NCBI GenBank assembly: GCA_905235085.1 | Contig: CAJOKD010000010.1 | Span: forward strand, 1 to 64,000 | Length of the DNA stretch: 64,000 bases | Direction: 5' to 3' | Origin: an uncultured Bacteroidales bacterium | Lineage (GTDB): Bacteria > Bacteroidota > Bacteroidia > Bacteroidales > UBA932 | Part shown: positions 15,384 through 25,435 of the stretch, in pieces | Layout: every line of letters begins with the position of its first letter | Numbering within the stretch: the first letter of the stretch is position 1 | Program-made: the position numbers and the translations under genes | The notes under the pieces: generated by a model | Database searches by the model: none | The model's input: the letters and a program-made list of their open reading frames with translations, nothing else | What the model was told of the DNA's origin: nothing

Positions 15384-16781
15384 ATGAAACGTATACTGCT
15401 CTCTTTGATTATCATTGCCTGCTCCTTCCAGCTTACCGGAGCCCAGGAATGGACCGACCTCTTCAACGGCCGCAACCTCAAGGGCTGGAAACAGTTCGGA
15501 GGCAAGGCAAAGTATTCGGTCGTAGACGGTTCCATAAAAGGAACGACCGTCAAGAATACTCCGAATTCCTTCCTCGTTACGAAGAAGGATTATAGCGACT
15601 TTATCCTGGAATTCGAGTTCAAGGTGGCTCCAGGAATGAACTCGGGAGTCCAATTCCGCAGTGTCAGCGAGAAAGAAGTCGACAACGGAAGGGTAAGGGG
15701 CTACCAATACGAGATCGATCCTTCTCCGAGGGGATGGTCCGGAGGAATCTACGATGAAGGCAATGAAGCCGAAAGGGCGTGGATATATCCTTTGGAATTC
15801 AACCGCCCGGCAAAGACTGCCTTCAGGAACGGAGAATGGAACAAGGCCCGGGTGGAATGCCTGGGGAACAGGATCCGCACCTTCCTCAACGGGGTTCCTT
15901 GCGCCAATATATTCGATGATGAAAGGAGTTCGGGATTCATCGCCCTCCAGGTCCATAACATCGGCAACGACGAGAGCAAGGTGGGACAGGAGATATCCTG
16001 GAGGAATATCCGTATCCTGACCGCTGACGTGGCTTCCTACATCACTCCGGAAGAGAAATGCGCTCCTATGTTCAATACCTCCGGCAATATCCTTTCACCT
16101 GAAGAGGAGGCCGACGGCTGGAAACTCCTGTTCGACGGAAAGACTTCCAAGGGCTGGACCAGCGCGAAATATGAAGGCTTCCCCAAAAAGAGCTGGGAAA
16201 TCGCCAATGGATTGCTGATGGTACACAGGACCAACGGAGAAGAAGGCGGCTACAACGCCAAGGATATGGGCGGGGATATCATTACCGACGTACCTTTCAA
16301 GAACTTCATCCTCAAGTTCGATTTCAGGATATTCAAGGCTTCGAACAGCGGCGTGAAGTATTTCGTGCAAAAGGGCACCAACACCGGAATCGGATCGGAA
16401 ATCGGCTGTGAGTTCCAGGTGCTTGACGATGAGCATCATCCGGACGCCAAGCTGGGTGTCAACGGGAACCGCAGGCTGGGCGCACTGTACGACCTCATCC
16501 CTGCTCCGGAAGACAAGCCTTTCGTGATGAGGGCTTTCAACCAGGGTATGATAGTGGTGTGCGGCAACCACGTCGAGCATTGGCTCAACGGTGTCAAACT
16601 GCTTGAATACGAGAGGGGCAACCAGATGTGGAATGCTCTGGTGGCCTACAGCAAATACAAAGTATGGCCGAATTTCGGAAACTTCGAAACCGGCCATATA
16701 CTTCTCCAGGACCACGGCGACGAGGCCTGGTACAAGAATGTGAAAATCAAGGTTCTGGACTCTGCTGTCACTCAAAGATGA
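15384..16781 (+). CDS. Tandem DUF1080 (3-keto-disaccharide hydrolase-like) protein
   Basis: 465 residues, signal peptide [20 protein letters not shown]. Two DUF1080 concanavalin-like domains lie in tandem. The first (about 20-225) begins [18 protein letters not shown] and includes [14 protein letters not shown]. The second (about 240-460) begins [19 protein letters not shown] and includes [13 protein letters not shown]. Most relatives have a single domain of about 230-250 residues. Some DUF1080 proteins are 3-keto-glycoside lyases/hydrolases that act after a Gfo/Idh/MocA dehydrogenase, which is the gene just upstream. It ends the operon and its last 14 bases overlap the convergent lipoprotein gene. 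Confidence 0.85.
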   Translation: MKRILLSLIIIACSFQLTGAQEWTDLFNGRNLKGWKQFGGKAKYSVVDGSIKGTTVKNTPNSFLVTKKDYSDFILEFEFKVAPGMNSGVQFRSVSEKEVDNGRVRGYQYEIDPSPRGWSGGIYDEGNEAERAWIYPLEFNRPAKTAFRNGEWNKARVECLGNRIRTFLNGVPCANIFDDERSSGFIALQVHNIGNDESKVGQEISWRNIRILTADVASYITPEEKCAPMFNTSGNILSPEEEADGWKLLFDGKTSKGWTSAKYEGFPKKSWEIANGLLMVHRTNGEEGGYNAKDMGGDIITDVPFKNFILKFDFRIFKASNSGVKYFVQKGTNTGIGSEIGCEFQVLDDEHHPDAKLGVNGNRRLGALYDLIPAPEDKPFVMRAFNQGMIVVCGNHVEHWLNGVKLLEYERGNQMWNALVAYSKYKVWPNFGNFETGHILLQDHGDEAWYKNVKIKVLDSAVTQR

Positions 16782-17352
16782 TCTCTTCCGGATCCCATCC
16801 GAAATCCTGGTAGAGAGTCACTTCGAGGTCGTGCTTCAGGGCATATTCTGCAATGGCCCTGTTCCTGATTTCCTCACGGTCCGCCTCATCCGAGACCATC
16901 TTCTGGAAAGCGTCGAACTTGTCTCCGAATATCCTTTCGGCTGAAATCATATTGTCGGCGCCGTCCGCTACCGCATTGAAATCGAATACCTCATACTTGC
17001 CGTCCACATTTTTCAGATGGAGAAGGCCCGGGTGGCTTCCTCCGGAAACCGTCTTGAGTGTGTCACCTGACTGCACGTAGTTGAATACGCGGAAATCCCC
17101 CCATACGAGGATGTCCTCAGGATCGGATTCGTCCTCTTCCAGGACCAGAGGACTTGGAATGCAGTAATCCCCCTGGGAATACTGGCTTCCGAACTCCTCC
17201 TCTATGTATTTGTCGATAACGGCAAGCAGTGTTTCCTGTTCCTCTTCTATAGCCTCGGCTGACTTTGCATTCTTCCCCTTGCAAGACGGGAACATCACCA
17301 GACAGGACGCACAGAGAATGACTGCACAGGCCAATGATCCTAATTTTTTCAT
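16768..17352 (-). CDS. Uncharacterised lipoprotein
   Basis: 194 residues. The signal peptide ends in a lipobox-like FPSC near residue 27 (an earlier SC lies at 16-17), followed by a Lys/Ser linker, so it is probably envelope-anchored. The mature part is acidic ([33 protein letters not shown]) and has a small beta-strand core around [17 protein letters not shown] and [17 protein letters not shown], then a helical tail. It ends with [12 protein letters not shown] do not recognise a named family; from memory similar proteins occur in Bacteroidales. A well-formed promoter lies just upstream (17376-17407), so it is a single-gene unit. Confidence 0.7.
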   Translation of the reverse strand: MKKLGSLACAVILCASCLVMFPSCKGKNAKSAEAIEEEQETLLAVIDKYIEEEFGSQYSQGDYCIPSPLVLEEDESDPEDILVWGDFRVFNYVQSGDTLKTVSGGSHPGLLHLKNVDGKYEVFDFNAVADGADNMISAERIFGDKFDAFQKMVSDEADREEIRNRAIAEYALKHDLEVTLYQDFGWDPEEIIFE

Positions 17353-17375
17353 AATGTCAACAAGGTTTTGATTCT

Positions 17376-17407
17376 CAAATATAGGACTTTCTTTTTATTC
17401 AGGCAAA
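17376..17407 (-). promoter_or_regulatory. Promoter of the lipoprotein gene
   Basis: On the minus strand TTTG (17407-17404) and TATATTTG (17383-17376) are 20 bases apart, matching the Bacteroidota -33/-7 consensus. The ATG at 17352 would lie about 17 bases into the transcript. The -33 box overlaps the last codons of the upstream fusion gene (stop at 17395). Confidence 0.65.
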
Positions 17408-20253
17408 AGATTACCGGCCAGGCGGAACCACTTCTCAGCCGTAGTCACGCTTCCCTTGCTCCAGCAGTTCCCGAACCAGTATGTGACCGGTTCTCCGCTG
17501 CGTATGGTCTTGGTACATACCAGGTGCGACCCGTCCTCCAGTTTTCCGACCCATCCGGCATCCGGCATCACCACGGCGACCCCGATCATCCCGTCTTCCC
17601 GCTCCTGAGCCTGGTCTGAAGCCTTCTCCCAGATTGCACAGCTCCCTGGGCCGGTATACTCCGATACCACAGTCCCGAGGTCATTGTGAAGGTATATTCC
17701 CGCGGCGACGGTAAGGGTATCGCCCGGGAAGCCGGAGAAGGTATAGGTGTCTTCGGACTTGAAGAAATATGTGTTCGGGACCACCGTCACTTTCTTGTCG
17801 AGGGCTATCTTGCCGCCGCAAACCTCCCATTCCGGGTAGTGAAGCACGAATACTGCCCTTTCCGGATTGTCCTCGAGAACTTCGTACGAGCGGTAGTTGG
17901 TGGCCGGGTAAAGCAGTTTGCCTCCCGCCATAGGGGCTGAAGCACCTCCGCCGAGCGATATTCCTACCTGGTAACAGTCTTTGCCGTTGCCCCAGTCCTT
18001 ATGGAAGGAGCGGCCCTCGTGCGTTCCGGCATACCTTTCATCGGCGACAAGACCGCCCGGAGTCTTTACCCATATATCGACTCCAGGGGATATGGTGCTG
18101 TTCTCCAGGGCCTTACCATAAATCCTGGCGCAGGCAAGGTTGTTCTCGAATACGAAATCGTCCTCCCTTTCAGGCACGAAACGGGCCATCACCATCTTCC
18201 TGTCCCTGCTTTCCGAGTTAGGTACGAACAGGCTATGTGCAGCGTCGCGGCCCTGGAGCAGATACCGCGGTTGCTGGTTGTAGAGAGACCGTATAGGATC
18301 CGTCCTGTCCAGGTTGATGATGAGACCGCACTGCATATCCGGGAAATCAGTAAGCATTTCATAATCGCCGTTGCTGTCTCCGCCTACGAGGACAGGTCCC
18401 TTTCCTCCGTGCAACGGAGCTATCCGCTTGAGGATGGTCTCCGTCTTGCCGGCGCCTGCTGTCAGGACCCAATCCGGGTCGTATTCGTCCGTGAAACGCC
18501 CGGAAGCATCCTTCAGCAACTTGACTCCGAATATCCTTTCCTCAGGAACCGTTATTCCGATCCAGCCGTCACAGGCGACGGCTGTGACGTTTTCTTCAAT
18601 CGACGCCGTGCATATGTAAGGAACTATGCCGTTGGTTTCTAACTTGGCATACAAGTCCTTCATATTCTTGGAGATACCAAGGCCGTATTCGGTGGTAACG
18701 GTGACATATCCCGCTTCTCCCATCACGGGGCTCGTCCAGGTCTTCGGCGCGTTGCCTCCCTTGGTGAAGAAATATGCCGTGGATTCACGCACCAAGGCCT
18801 TGAACTCATCGACCGTCATTCCCTCGGTCTGCAGCCTCTTCAGCCACAAGGCGGTGCCCTCGTATGTGAGAGTCCGGACCAACGCATAGTACATCGCCTT
18901 CAGTTTAGCCCTGAAATCCAGGTATTCCAAAGTCCCTTCCACCTCCTCGAGAGGTTTCCCGAACAAGACCTTGTAGTCGGAGACAATGTCGTTCACCAAT
19001 GCCCTGGCGCATAGTTTACGTCCTCCGCCCATATCCAGGATGATGTCCGGACCCGGAAGGCTGCCCGTCAGAAGGGAGAACATCTTGTCCGGGGAGGTGC
19101 GGTATTTCAGCTTCTCGATCTTGTAATTGAACAGAGCGTGCTCTATGTCGCCTATGATGGTAGTGTTGTCGAAGTCGAAGACTGCGTACGGCTTGCACGA
19201 AGGATCATAGTCCGGGGAAGTATTCCCTACCCTGGATATCATTTCCGTCAGTCCGGCATAGACAGAAGGTGCCCAGCCGTCAGGGTCGAGGGTTTTCTTT
19301 CCGATGGCCGGCTTCTCCTTCTTCCCATTCAGCTCTATGACCGCCTTTACAGGAAAATGGTCCGATGGAGTACGGGCCTCATAAGCCTGGAAAGACACTT
19401 CCCTCGGGAAGTTGCCGTCCTTGTACTTGGCGGCCTCCTCCGTCATCGTGCGGTAAGTGTCCGTCAGGACTCCGTACTTGATGACCCTGGTCTGAGGAGA
19501 GATGAACACGTGGTCCAGCCGGCTGGCGGTGAAGCTCGAAGGGTTGAAATTGTTCGGGGTCCCATCCCAGGCATAACGCAGCTCGCAGGTTTCATAGCTG
19601 TCCTGAAGTTCCTCGCTGTCAACTATTTCCGAATATATGGAATTGGTCTGGTCTACGTTGAAATCCCCGGTGAGGATTACCGGGAGCCCTTGGCTGATCT
19701 CGCGGACCTTACGGACCACCAGCCTTGCGCTTTCCATCCTGGCCTGTACCCCTACGTGATCCATATGCAGGTTGAAATAGCAGAACTCCTGGCCAGTGGC
19801 CTTTACCTTGAAACGCCCCCAGGTGCATATTCTTGGAAGCGCCGCATCCCATCCCACGCTCGGGACATCGGGAGTCTCTGAAAGCCAGAAGTTTCCGCTG
19901 TCCCTAAGCTCGAACAGCCCGGTATGGTAGAATATGGCGGCGTGTTCGCCTTTCGTCTTTCCATCATCCCTGCCAACCCCTATGTAATCGAATTCGGGCA
20001 GAATTCCGCGCATCTGGTCAAGACCGCGCTTGCTTGCCTCCTGGGTTCCGAATATCTCGAAATCGTGGAAACGGATGAGCGAGGCCATCACCGGATATCT
20101 TCTTCCCCATCCGTTGCCTTTGAGGGAATCGCCCCTGTTCTCACAACGGAGATTGAAAGTGCCTGTGTTTATGGTCGCGGTCGAGTGCCTGGCGGTCTGG
20201 CAGCCGGCAAGGCACAGGGCGATAGTCACGATGTAAAGGATTCCGTTTCGCAT
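17395..20253 (-). CDS. EEP phosphatase / HAD phosphatase / DUF4861 fusion lipoprotein
   Basis: 952 residues from ATG 20253, where a lipoprotein signal starts (MRNGILYIVTIALCLAGC); a start 21 codons upstream would bury it. Domain 1 (about 28-308) is an EEP phosphoesterase: TFNLRCENRG, FGTQEAS, FNLHMDHVGV, LTGDFNVD, PSDHFPV. Domain 2 (about 325-690) is a HAD hydrolase with motif I VFDFDNTT (Asp360, Asp362), motif II CTAS (near 548-551) and motif IV GGDSNGDYEM (near 624-633); the DxDNTT form and the large insert recall phosphorylcholine-phosphatase-like HADs. Domain 3 (about 700-952) resembles DUF4861: ACARIYGKALE, PGVDIWVKTPGGL, SFHKDWGNGKDCYQVGISL. One surface polypeptide may thus remove two ester-linked groups from a substrate bound by the third domain. 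Confidence 0.85.
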   Translation of the reverse strand: MRNGILYIVTIALCLAGCQTARHSTATINTGTFNLRCENRGDSLKGNGWGRRYPVMASLIRFHDFEIFGTQEASKRGLDQMRGILPEFDYIGVGRDDGKTKGEHAAIFYHTGLFELRDSGNFWLSETPDVPSVGWDAALPRICTWGRFKVKATGQEFCYFNLHMDHVGVQARMESARLVVRKVREISQGLPVILTGDFNVDQTNSIYSEIVDSEELQDSYETCELRYAWDGTPNNFNPSSFTASRLDHVFISPQTRVIKYGVLTDTYRTMTEEAAKYKDGNFPREVSFQAYEARTPSDHFPVKAVIELNGKKEKPAIGKKTLDPDGWAPSVYAGLTEMISRVGNTSPDYDPSCKPYAVFDFDNTTIIGDIEHALFNYKIEKLKYRTSPDKMFSLLTGSLPGPDIILDMGGGRKLCARALVNDIVSDYKVLFGKPLEEVEGTLEYLDFRAKLKAMYYALVRTLTYEGTALWLKRLQTEGMTVDEFKALVRESTAYFFTKGGNAPKTWTSPVMGEAGYVTVTTEYGLGISKNMKDLYAKLETNGIVPYICTASIEENVTAVACDGWIGITVPEERIFGVKLLKDASGRFTDEYDPDWVLTAGAGKTETILKRIAPLHGGKGPVLVGGDSNGDYEMLTDFPDMQCGLIINLDRTDPIRSLYNQQPRYLLQGRDAAHSLFVPNSESRDRKMVMARFVPEREDDFVFENNLACARIYGKALENSTISPGVDIWVKTPGGLVADERYAGTHEGRSFHKDWGNGKDCYQVGISLGGGASAPMAGGKLLYPATNYRSYEVLEDNPERAVFVLHYPEWEVCGGKIALDKKVTVVPNTYFFKSEDTYTFSGFPGDTLTVAAGIYLHNDLGTVVSEYTGPGSCAIWEKASDQAQEREDGMIGVAVVMPDAGWVGKLEDGSHLVCTKTIRSGEPVTYWFGNCWSKGSVTTAEKWFRLAGNLLPE

Positions 20254-20302
20254 ATGGCTCGATTTTGGTTGCATCAGCAAAGATACCAATAAATATAGCG
20301 AA

Positions 20303-20660
20303 ATGGAAACTAACATATTGCCAAGGCAAGCAAGCCTTGAAACTTCTTTTCGTGGCTGCCTTATCCCTGCTCCTCCTCATTCCCGTATCCTTCCTGAAGG
20401 ATACCATATGGAGCCATTCGCACACGGCAGATGAGGCGATCTCCGAGGTTGGTTCCTCCTGGGGAGGACGCCAGTTCCTTACAGGACCTTACATCGAGTT
20501 TACCAAAACAGTAATCAACCAGAAGGAAGAGCAGAAGAAATACCTGTGTGTCTTCCCGGAATCATTCAATGCCGACATCGAGCTCACTTCGTCGACTCTG
20601 AAAAGGGGAATATTCAAGGTCCCGGTGTACATAAGCAACGTCAAGGCCGGACAGGAATAG
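20303..20660 (+). pseudogene. creD-like inner membrane protein remnant
   Basis: ATG 20303 gives METNILPRQ, then coding continues one frame over as QALKLLFVAALSLLLLIPVS, EAISEVGSSWGGRQFLTGPY and RGIFKVPVYISNV, stopping at 20658-20660. These are hallmark segments of the first quarter of CreD, a membrane protein of about 450 residues (SSWGG..LTGP is highly typical). The C-terminal three quarters with its membrane helices is missing and only 126 bases follow before aspA. The short frameshift near 20325 adds to the case for a pseudogene. A TTG start at 20265 would keep one frame but has no support. Confidence 0.75.
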
Positions 20661-20736
20661 CCTGGGAGCCAGGAAGCCAGTGATACTGAGAGACCTGCCC
20701 AAAAGAACATAAAAGGTTATCCGTGAAACAAAATAA

Positions 20737-20765
20737 AAGAGGCCGGCCTGATTGGCTAACCTCTT
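20737..20765 (-). terminator. Rho-independent terminator of aspA
   Basis: The arms aagagg (20737-20742) and cctctt (20760-20765) pair, with a small inner gcc/ggc stem. On the minus strand the hairpin is followed by TTTTATTTTG. It lies 22 bases past the aspA stop codon. Confidence 0.65.
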
Positions 20766-20786
20766 ATTCATTAATTTCAATAAGTC

Positions 20787-22181
20787 CTAGCGGATCATAT
20801 TCTTCGGGTCGAGGGCCTCGTCGAGCTGCTCCTGGGTAAGGATGCCGTGCTCAAGGACTATGTCATAGACCGAACGGTTGGTCTCGAGAGCCTCCTTGGC
20901 AACCTTGGTACTGGCCTTGTATCCAATGATAGGATTCAGGGCAGTCACGATTCCGATACTGTTTTTGACCATATCGAAGCAACGCTCCCTGTTGACCGTA
21001 ATGCCATCGATGCACTCGGTACGGAGGGTATTCATCGCATTCGTAAGCCAAGTGATACTTTCCATAATGGACTCAGCGATGACCGGTTCCATCACGTTGA
21101 GCTGAAGCTGACCAGCCTCGGCAGCGAAAGAAACGGTAGTATCATTGCCGATGACCTTGAAGCAGACCTGGTTGGTGACCTCAGGGATGACTGGATTGAC
21201 CTTTCCAGGCATAATTGAAGATCCCGGAGCCTTAGGAGGAAGATTGATCTCCTTCAAGCCGCAGCGGGGACCGGAGGTCAGGAGACGGAGGTCGTTGCAA
21301 ATCTTGGAAAGCTTGACTGCGAGCCTCTTGAGAGCACCGGAATAGCTCACGTACGCACCAGTGTCAGGAGTCGCCTCCACGAGGTCCGGAGCCGCTATGA
21401 AATTCTCACCGGTGAGCTCGGTCATCTTCCTTGCGCAAAGCTCGGCAAAGCCTGGCTTGGCGTTAAGGCCGGTACCGATAGCCGTACCACCCATATTGAT
21501 TTCATAGAGGAGGTTTACGTTCCTCTCAAGATTGAGGATTTCCTCTCCGAGGTTCGTGGCATATGCGTGGAACTCCTGGCCTGATGTCATCGGAACGGCA
21601 TCCTGGAGCTGGGTACGTCCCATCTTGATCACGTCGGCGAATTCGTCACCCTTCTTCCTGAAGGCATCGATAAGGTCCTGGAGGCTCTTCTCCAGCTTCC
21701 GGTTCATCCTGATGAAAGCATAGCGGAAAGCTGAAGGATATGCATCGTTGGTGGACTGAGCGCAGTTGACGTGGTCGTTAGGCGAGCAGAACTGATACTC
21801 TCCCTTGTTATGGCCCAGGATCTCGAGCGCACGGTTCGCAATGACCTCGTTAGCGTTCATATTCACAGAGGTACCTGCTCCACCCTGCATCATATCCACA
21901 GGGAACTGGTCGTGCATCTTGCCGTCGATTATTTCACGGCAGGCGGCGACTATGGCGTCTGCGATTTCCGGATCAAGTGCACCAAGCTCCTTGTTGGTCT
22001 GGGCGGCAGCCAGCTTTATGCAAGCCATTGCTATGACATATTCCGGATAATCGCGCATCCTGGTGTTGGAAATCTTGTAATTGTTGAGAGCCCTCTGGGT
22101 CTGGACACCATAATACGCATCGGCGGGAACTTTGAGTTCACCAAGAAGATCTGATTCGATCCTGAATTTTTCTTCGCTCAT
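20787..22181 (-). CDS. aspA: Aspartate ammonia-lyase
   Basis: 464 residues, close to the usual 465-478. It belongs to the fumarase/aspartase superfamily: the signature loop [15 protein letters not shown] carries the catalytic Ser, and [33 protein letters not shown] and [17 protein letters not shown] line the active site. The N-terminal [25 protein letters not shown] is characteristic of aspartase over fumarase C. It converts L-aspartate to fumarate and ammonia in the cytoplasm, feeding fumarate respiration in anaerobes. It is monocistronic: own -33/-7 promoter at 22229-22260 and a terminator just after the stop. Confidence 0.95.
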   Translation of the reverse strand: MSEEKFRIESDLLGELKVPADAYYGVQTQRALNNYKISNTRMRDYPEYVIAMACIKLAAAQTNKELGALDPEIADAIVAACREIIDGKMHDQFPVDMMQGGAGTSVNMNANEVIANRALEILGHNKGEYQFCSPNDHVNCAQSTNDAYPSAFRYAFIRMNRKLEKSLQDLIDAFRKKGDEFADVIKMGRTQLQDAVPMTSGQEFHAYATNLGEEILNLERNVNLLYEINMGGTAIGTGLNAKPGFAELCARKMTELTGENFIAAPDLVEATPDTGAYVSYSGALKRLAVKLSKICNDLRLLTSGPRCGLKEINLPPKAPGSSIMPGKVNPVIPEVTNQVCFKVIGNDTTVSFAAEAGQLQLNVMEPVIAESIMESITWLTNAMNTLRTECIDGITVNRERCFDMVKNSIGIVTALNPIIGYKASTKVAKEALETNRSVYDIVLEHGILTQEQLDEALDPKNMIR

Positions 22182-22228
22182 AAATATCTGATAGATAATA
22201 TTAGTTTTGTGTTACTTTCTTTAATATG

Positions 22229-22260
22229 CAAATGTAATCCTAATTAAGATTATAACCAAA
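22229..22260 (-). promoter_or_regulatory. aspA promoter
   Basis: On the minus strand TTTG (22260-22257) and TACATTTG (22236-22229) are 20 bases apart, a full Bacteroidota consensus. The leader to the ATG at 22181 is about 40 bases. The -33 box starts only five bases from the secDF terminator. Confidence 0.7.
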
Positions 22261-22264
22261 TAAA

Positions 22265-22292
22265 GAAGGTGACCGGAAAACCGGTCACCTTC
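22265..22292 (-). terminator. Terminator of secDF
   Basis: A perfect 12-base stem, gaaggtgaccgg (22265-22276) and its complement (22281-22292), closes a four-base loop. On the minus strand it is followed by TTTATTTGG. It lies 22 bases after the secDF stop codon and isolates aspA transcription. Confidence 0.8.
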
Positions 22293-22314
22293 GATTCAGT
22301 ATGTATATTCAGAA

Positions 22315-25300
22315 TTACTTCTTGGAACCCTTGGTGGCAGGTGCCTTGGCAGCCTGACGCTTCTGGGCGGAGATGGTAGCATCATACACAACCGGAGTTC
22401 CGATGAAGATGGAAGCATAGGTTCCGATGATGATACCTACGATGAGAGCGACTGCAAGACCCCTGATGGACTCACCGCCGAAGATTGCGATAGCAAGCAT
22501 CGTGACGAGAGTAGAGATGGAGGTATTGACAGTACGTGTCAGCGTAGCGTTGAGAGCCAGGTTGGTGTTGGTCTTGATGTCCGTATTAGGATGGTTCTGC
22601 CTGTATTCACGGATACGGTCGAAGATAACCACGTTATCGTTGATAGCGTAACCGATGATGGTCAGGATAGCCGCGATGAACGTCTGGTCCACGTCGAGGT
22701 TGAACGGCAGGATGCCGGAGAACAACGAGAAGAAACCGATGACGATGATAGCGGTATGTGCGAGGGAAACCACACCACCGAGACCCCAGGTCCATCCCTT
22801 GAACCTGAATGCGATGTATGCGAAGATAACCAGGAGGGCGATGATCACTGCGATCACGGCGTCCCTCTTGATGTCGTTCGCGATGGTAGGACCCACCTTG
22901 TCGGAGGAGATGATACCGTTGGCGTTGCCGAGGGTAGACTTGAAATCGTCGATAGTCATAGTCTGGTCCTCGAAGAAAGGAAGGAGAGCCTTGTAGAGCT
23001 TGCCCTCAACCTCTGCATCGACATCGGAAGACTCTTCGTCGTTCTTGTACTGGGTCGTGATCTTCATCTGGCTCTCACCACCGAACTGCTTGACCTCTAC
23101 TGCGCCGTCGAACTCTGCAAGGGCGGCCTCGCGGATCTGCTCGGCAGTGACTGGCTTGTCGAAACGGACGACATAAGTACGGCCACCGGTGAAGTCGACA
23201 CCATAGGAGAAGCCTTTGGTGAAGATGGATACCAGGGATATGAGGATCAGGATGCCGGAAATGATGTAAGACCACTTGCGGGCACCGATGAAGTCGAAAT
23301 GGGTATTCTTCAGGAAGTTCTTCGTCAGGTTGTTCTCGAAGGTGATGTTCTTGCCCTTCTTGATACGGTCGTCGAAGATCAGACGGGTGATGAAGATGGA
23401 AGTGAGGACTGAAGTGATGATACCGATGATCAAGGTCGTAGCGAAGCCCTGGACAGGACCGGAACCGAAGATGAAGAGCACGATACCGGTGAGGAGAGTG
23501 GTCACCTGACCGTCGATGATGGCTGAATATGCATTCTTGTAACCATCGGCGACTGCCTTGCTGAGACCCTTTCCTGCCGCAAGCTCTTCCTTGATACGTT
23601 CATATATGATCACGTTCGCATCCACTGCCATACCCATCGTAAGGACGAGACCGGCAATACCCGGCAGCGTCAGGACGGCACCGAACGAAACGAGGACTCC
23701 GAAGAGGAGAAGCACGTTGCAAAGAAGCGCGCAGTCAGCTGCCAGACCAGCTCCCTGATAGAAGAATATCATATACAGGAGGACGAGCAGGAAGGCGATC
23801 AGGAAGGAAATCATACCTGCCTTGATGGACTTCGCACCAAGGGAAGGTCCTACGACCTGCTCCTGAATGATGGTTGCAGGGGCAGGAAGCTTACCTGACT
23901 TGAGGACGTTGACAAGGTCGGTTGCCTCTTCAGGAGTGAAGTGACCTGTGATGGAAGACTGGCCTCCGGTGATAGGACCATTGACGTTAGGATAGGAATA
24001 TACCATACCATCGAGGACGATGGCGATCTGGCGTCCCACGTTGTCTCCGGTCATCCTTGCCCATACGTTGGCACCTTCTGCGTTCATACTCATCGAAACG
24101 GAAGGCTCACCGTTGGAACCGTGGTCGTAAACCACGCGGGCGTCGGTAACGACACCACCGTCGAGCTTGGCCCTTCCGTCACGTGAAGTGGACTTGATAG
24201 CAACGAGTTCGAAGATATTGTCGGAGTCGATAGCCTCTGAAGGCTTGACAGTCCACATAGGCCTGAATTCTGCAGGGAAGATCTCGGCGACCAGAGGCAT
24301 TGCCAGATACTTGTTGATCTTGGCGGTGTCAATCGCTGAAGCATAACCGATGCAGGCGCTAGCATTGTACTGTGCAGGGGTCAGGAGAGCGAAGAGAGGG
24401 TTCTGCTTCCTGTAAGCCTCGATCTGCTCGGATTCGGCATTGCTCTGTGCGAGCTCTGCGTTGAGCAGGGAGTCGGCACCCTCCGTTGCAGGAGCCGGTT
24501 CGGCTGCAGGAGCGGCTGTCGTGTCGGCAGTATCTTCAACAAGGATCTGAGCGAGCTTGGCGTTGGCCTCTGCAAGATATCCGGAAATCTCCTGGTTGGT
24601 GAAGGTCTCCCAGAACTCGAGGGATGCGGTACCCTGAAGGAGCTTCCTCACACGTTCAGGCTCCTTGACACCAGGGAGTTCAACGAGGATCCTTCCGCTA
24701 TTACCAAGCTTCTGGATGGAAGGCTGGGTGACACCGAAACGGTCAATACGGTTACGCAGGACGTTGAAGGAGTTTGCCACTGCACTCTCAGCCTCCTGGC
24801 GGATGACGTTGATTACATCGGCGTCCGTGGACTCCGGCTTAATCTTGTCTTTCATCTCGTATGTACCGAAGATCTGGGCAAGCCTCTGGCCGTTGGAAAC
24901 TTCCTTCCAAGCGTTTGCGAAGAGGGTTATGTAATCGTCCCTGGAGGTGACGCTGCGCTCCTTGGCGAGTGCGAGGGCCTTCTGGAACTCAGGAGTGACA
25001 TTGTCACCGGAGAGAGCCTTCACGAGGTCCTGGAGCTGCACCTGCAGCATAACGTTCATACCACCCTTGAGATCAAGACCCAGATTGATTTCCTGGGCTT
25101 TGCAATCCTTGTAGGTGTTCCAGAGATAAACCTTCTTGTTAGAAATCGAATCGATATAGACCCTGTTCTGATCTTTCCTGATTGAATCCAGGTAATATGC
25201 CTGGTTCTCGACAGGGACCTGGGCGAAAGATGCGGCTTCCTGCGCTGCTACAGCTGCCTTTTCCGCAAACTTTTCTGCCTTCTTTTCCTGGATGGCCGTC

Positions 25301-25380
25301 ACTGCTGTGAATGAGAGCTGCCAAATGGAAGCGAGCGCAAGCAGAATGGCGACGAGCCTGATCCAACCTTTACTTTGCAT
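22315..25380 (-). CDS. secDF: Fused SecDF protein-export membrane protein
   Basis: 1021 residues joining SecD and SecF, as is usual in Bacteroidota. SecD half: TM1, the P1 periplasmic domain (NLGLDLKGGMNVMLQVQL motif near 105, RNRIDRFGVTQPSIQK), a low-complexity Ala/Pro/Thr insert at about 285-310 (TADTTAAPAAEPAPATE), then five TMs with VDANVIIYERIKEEL. SecF half from about 680: TM1, GVDFTGGRTYVVRF, and the TM block with GYAINDNVVIFDRIREY. With SecYEG it uses the proton gradient to pull exported proteins across the inner membrane. The C-terminal tail is Lys-rich. A TAAATTTG box (25443-25436) about 55 bases upstream is the likely -7 element. Divergent from the PD40/SPOR gene. Confidence 0.95.
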   Translation of the reverse strand: MQSKGWIRLVAILLALASIWQLSFTAVTAIQEKKAEKFAEKAAVAAQEAASFAQVPVENQAYYLDSIRKDQNRVYIDSISNKKVYLWNTYKDCKAQEINLGLDLKGGMNVMLQVQLQDLVKALSGDNVTPEFQKALALAKERSVTSRDDYITLFANAWKEVSNGQRLAQIFGTYEMKDKIKPESTDADVINVIRQEAESAVANSFNVLRNRIDRFGVTQPSIQKLGNSGRILVELPGVKEPERVRKLLQGTASLEFWETFTNQEISGYLAEANAKLAQILVEDTADTTAAPAAEPAPATEGADSLLNAELAQSNAESEQIEAYRKQNPLFALLTPAQYNASACIGYASAIDTAKINKYLAMPLVAEIFPAEFRPMWTVKPSEAIDSDNIFELVAIKSTSRDGRAKLDGGVVTDARVVYDHGSNGEPSVSMSMNAEGANVWARMTGDNVGRQIAIVLDGMVYSYPNVNGPITGGQSSITGHFTPEEATDLVNVLKSGKLPAPATIIQEQVVGPSLGAKSIKAGMISFLIAFLLVLLYMIFFYQGAGLAADCALLCNVLLLFGVLVSFGAVLTLPGIAGLVLTMGMAVDANVIIYERIKEELAAGKGLSKAVADGYKNAYSAIIDGQVTTLLTGIVLFIFGSGPVQGFATTLIIGIITSVLTSIFITRLIFDDRIKKGKNITFENNLTKNFLKNTHFDFIGARKWSYIISGILILISLVSIFTKGFSYGVDFTGGRTYVVRFDKPVTAEQIREAALAEFDGAVEVKQFGGESQMKITTQYKNDEESSDVDAEVEGKLYKALLPFFEDQTMTIDDFKSTLGNANGIISSDKVGPTIANDIKRDAVIAVIIALLVIFAYIAFRFKGWTWGLGGVVSLAHTAIIVIGFFSLFSGILPFNLDVDQTFIAAILTIIGYAINDNVVIFDRIREYRQNHPNTDIKTNTNLALNATLTRTVNTSISTLVTMLAIAIFGGESIRGLAVALIVGIIIGTYASIFIGTPVVYDATISAQKRQAAKAPATKGSKK

Positions 25381-25435
25381 AACTTTTTACCTTTATTTTT
25401 TATTGTTTTCGTTTCTGCGCATAAAAATAAGGGTA

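Noticed and set aside
20254..20316. Upstream extension of the EEP-HAD-DUF4861 gene
   Set aside because: It would place 21 residues in front of a good lipoprotein signal peptide.
22591..23412. 273-codon frame opposite secDF
   Set aside because: Antisense to a well-conserved gene; low-complexity Asp/Glu/Val composition typical of shadow frames.
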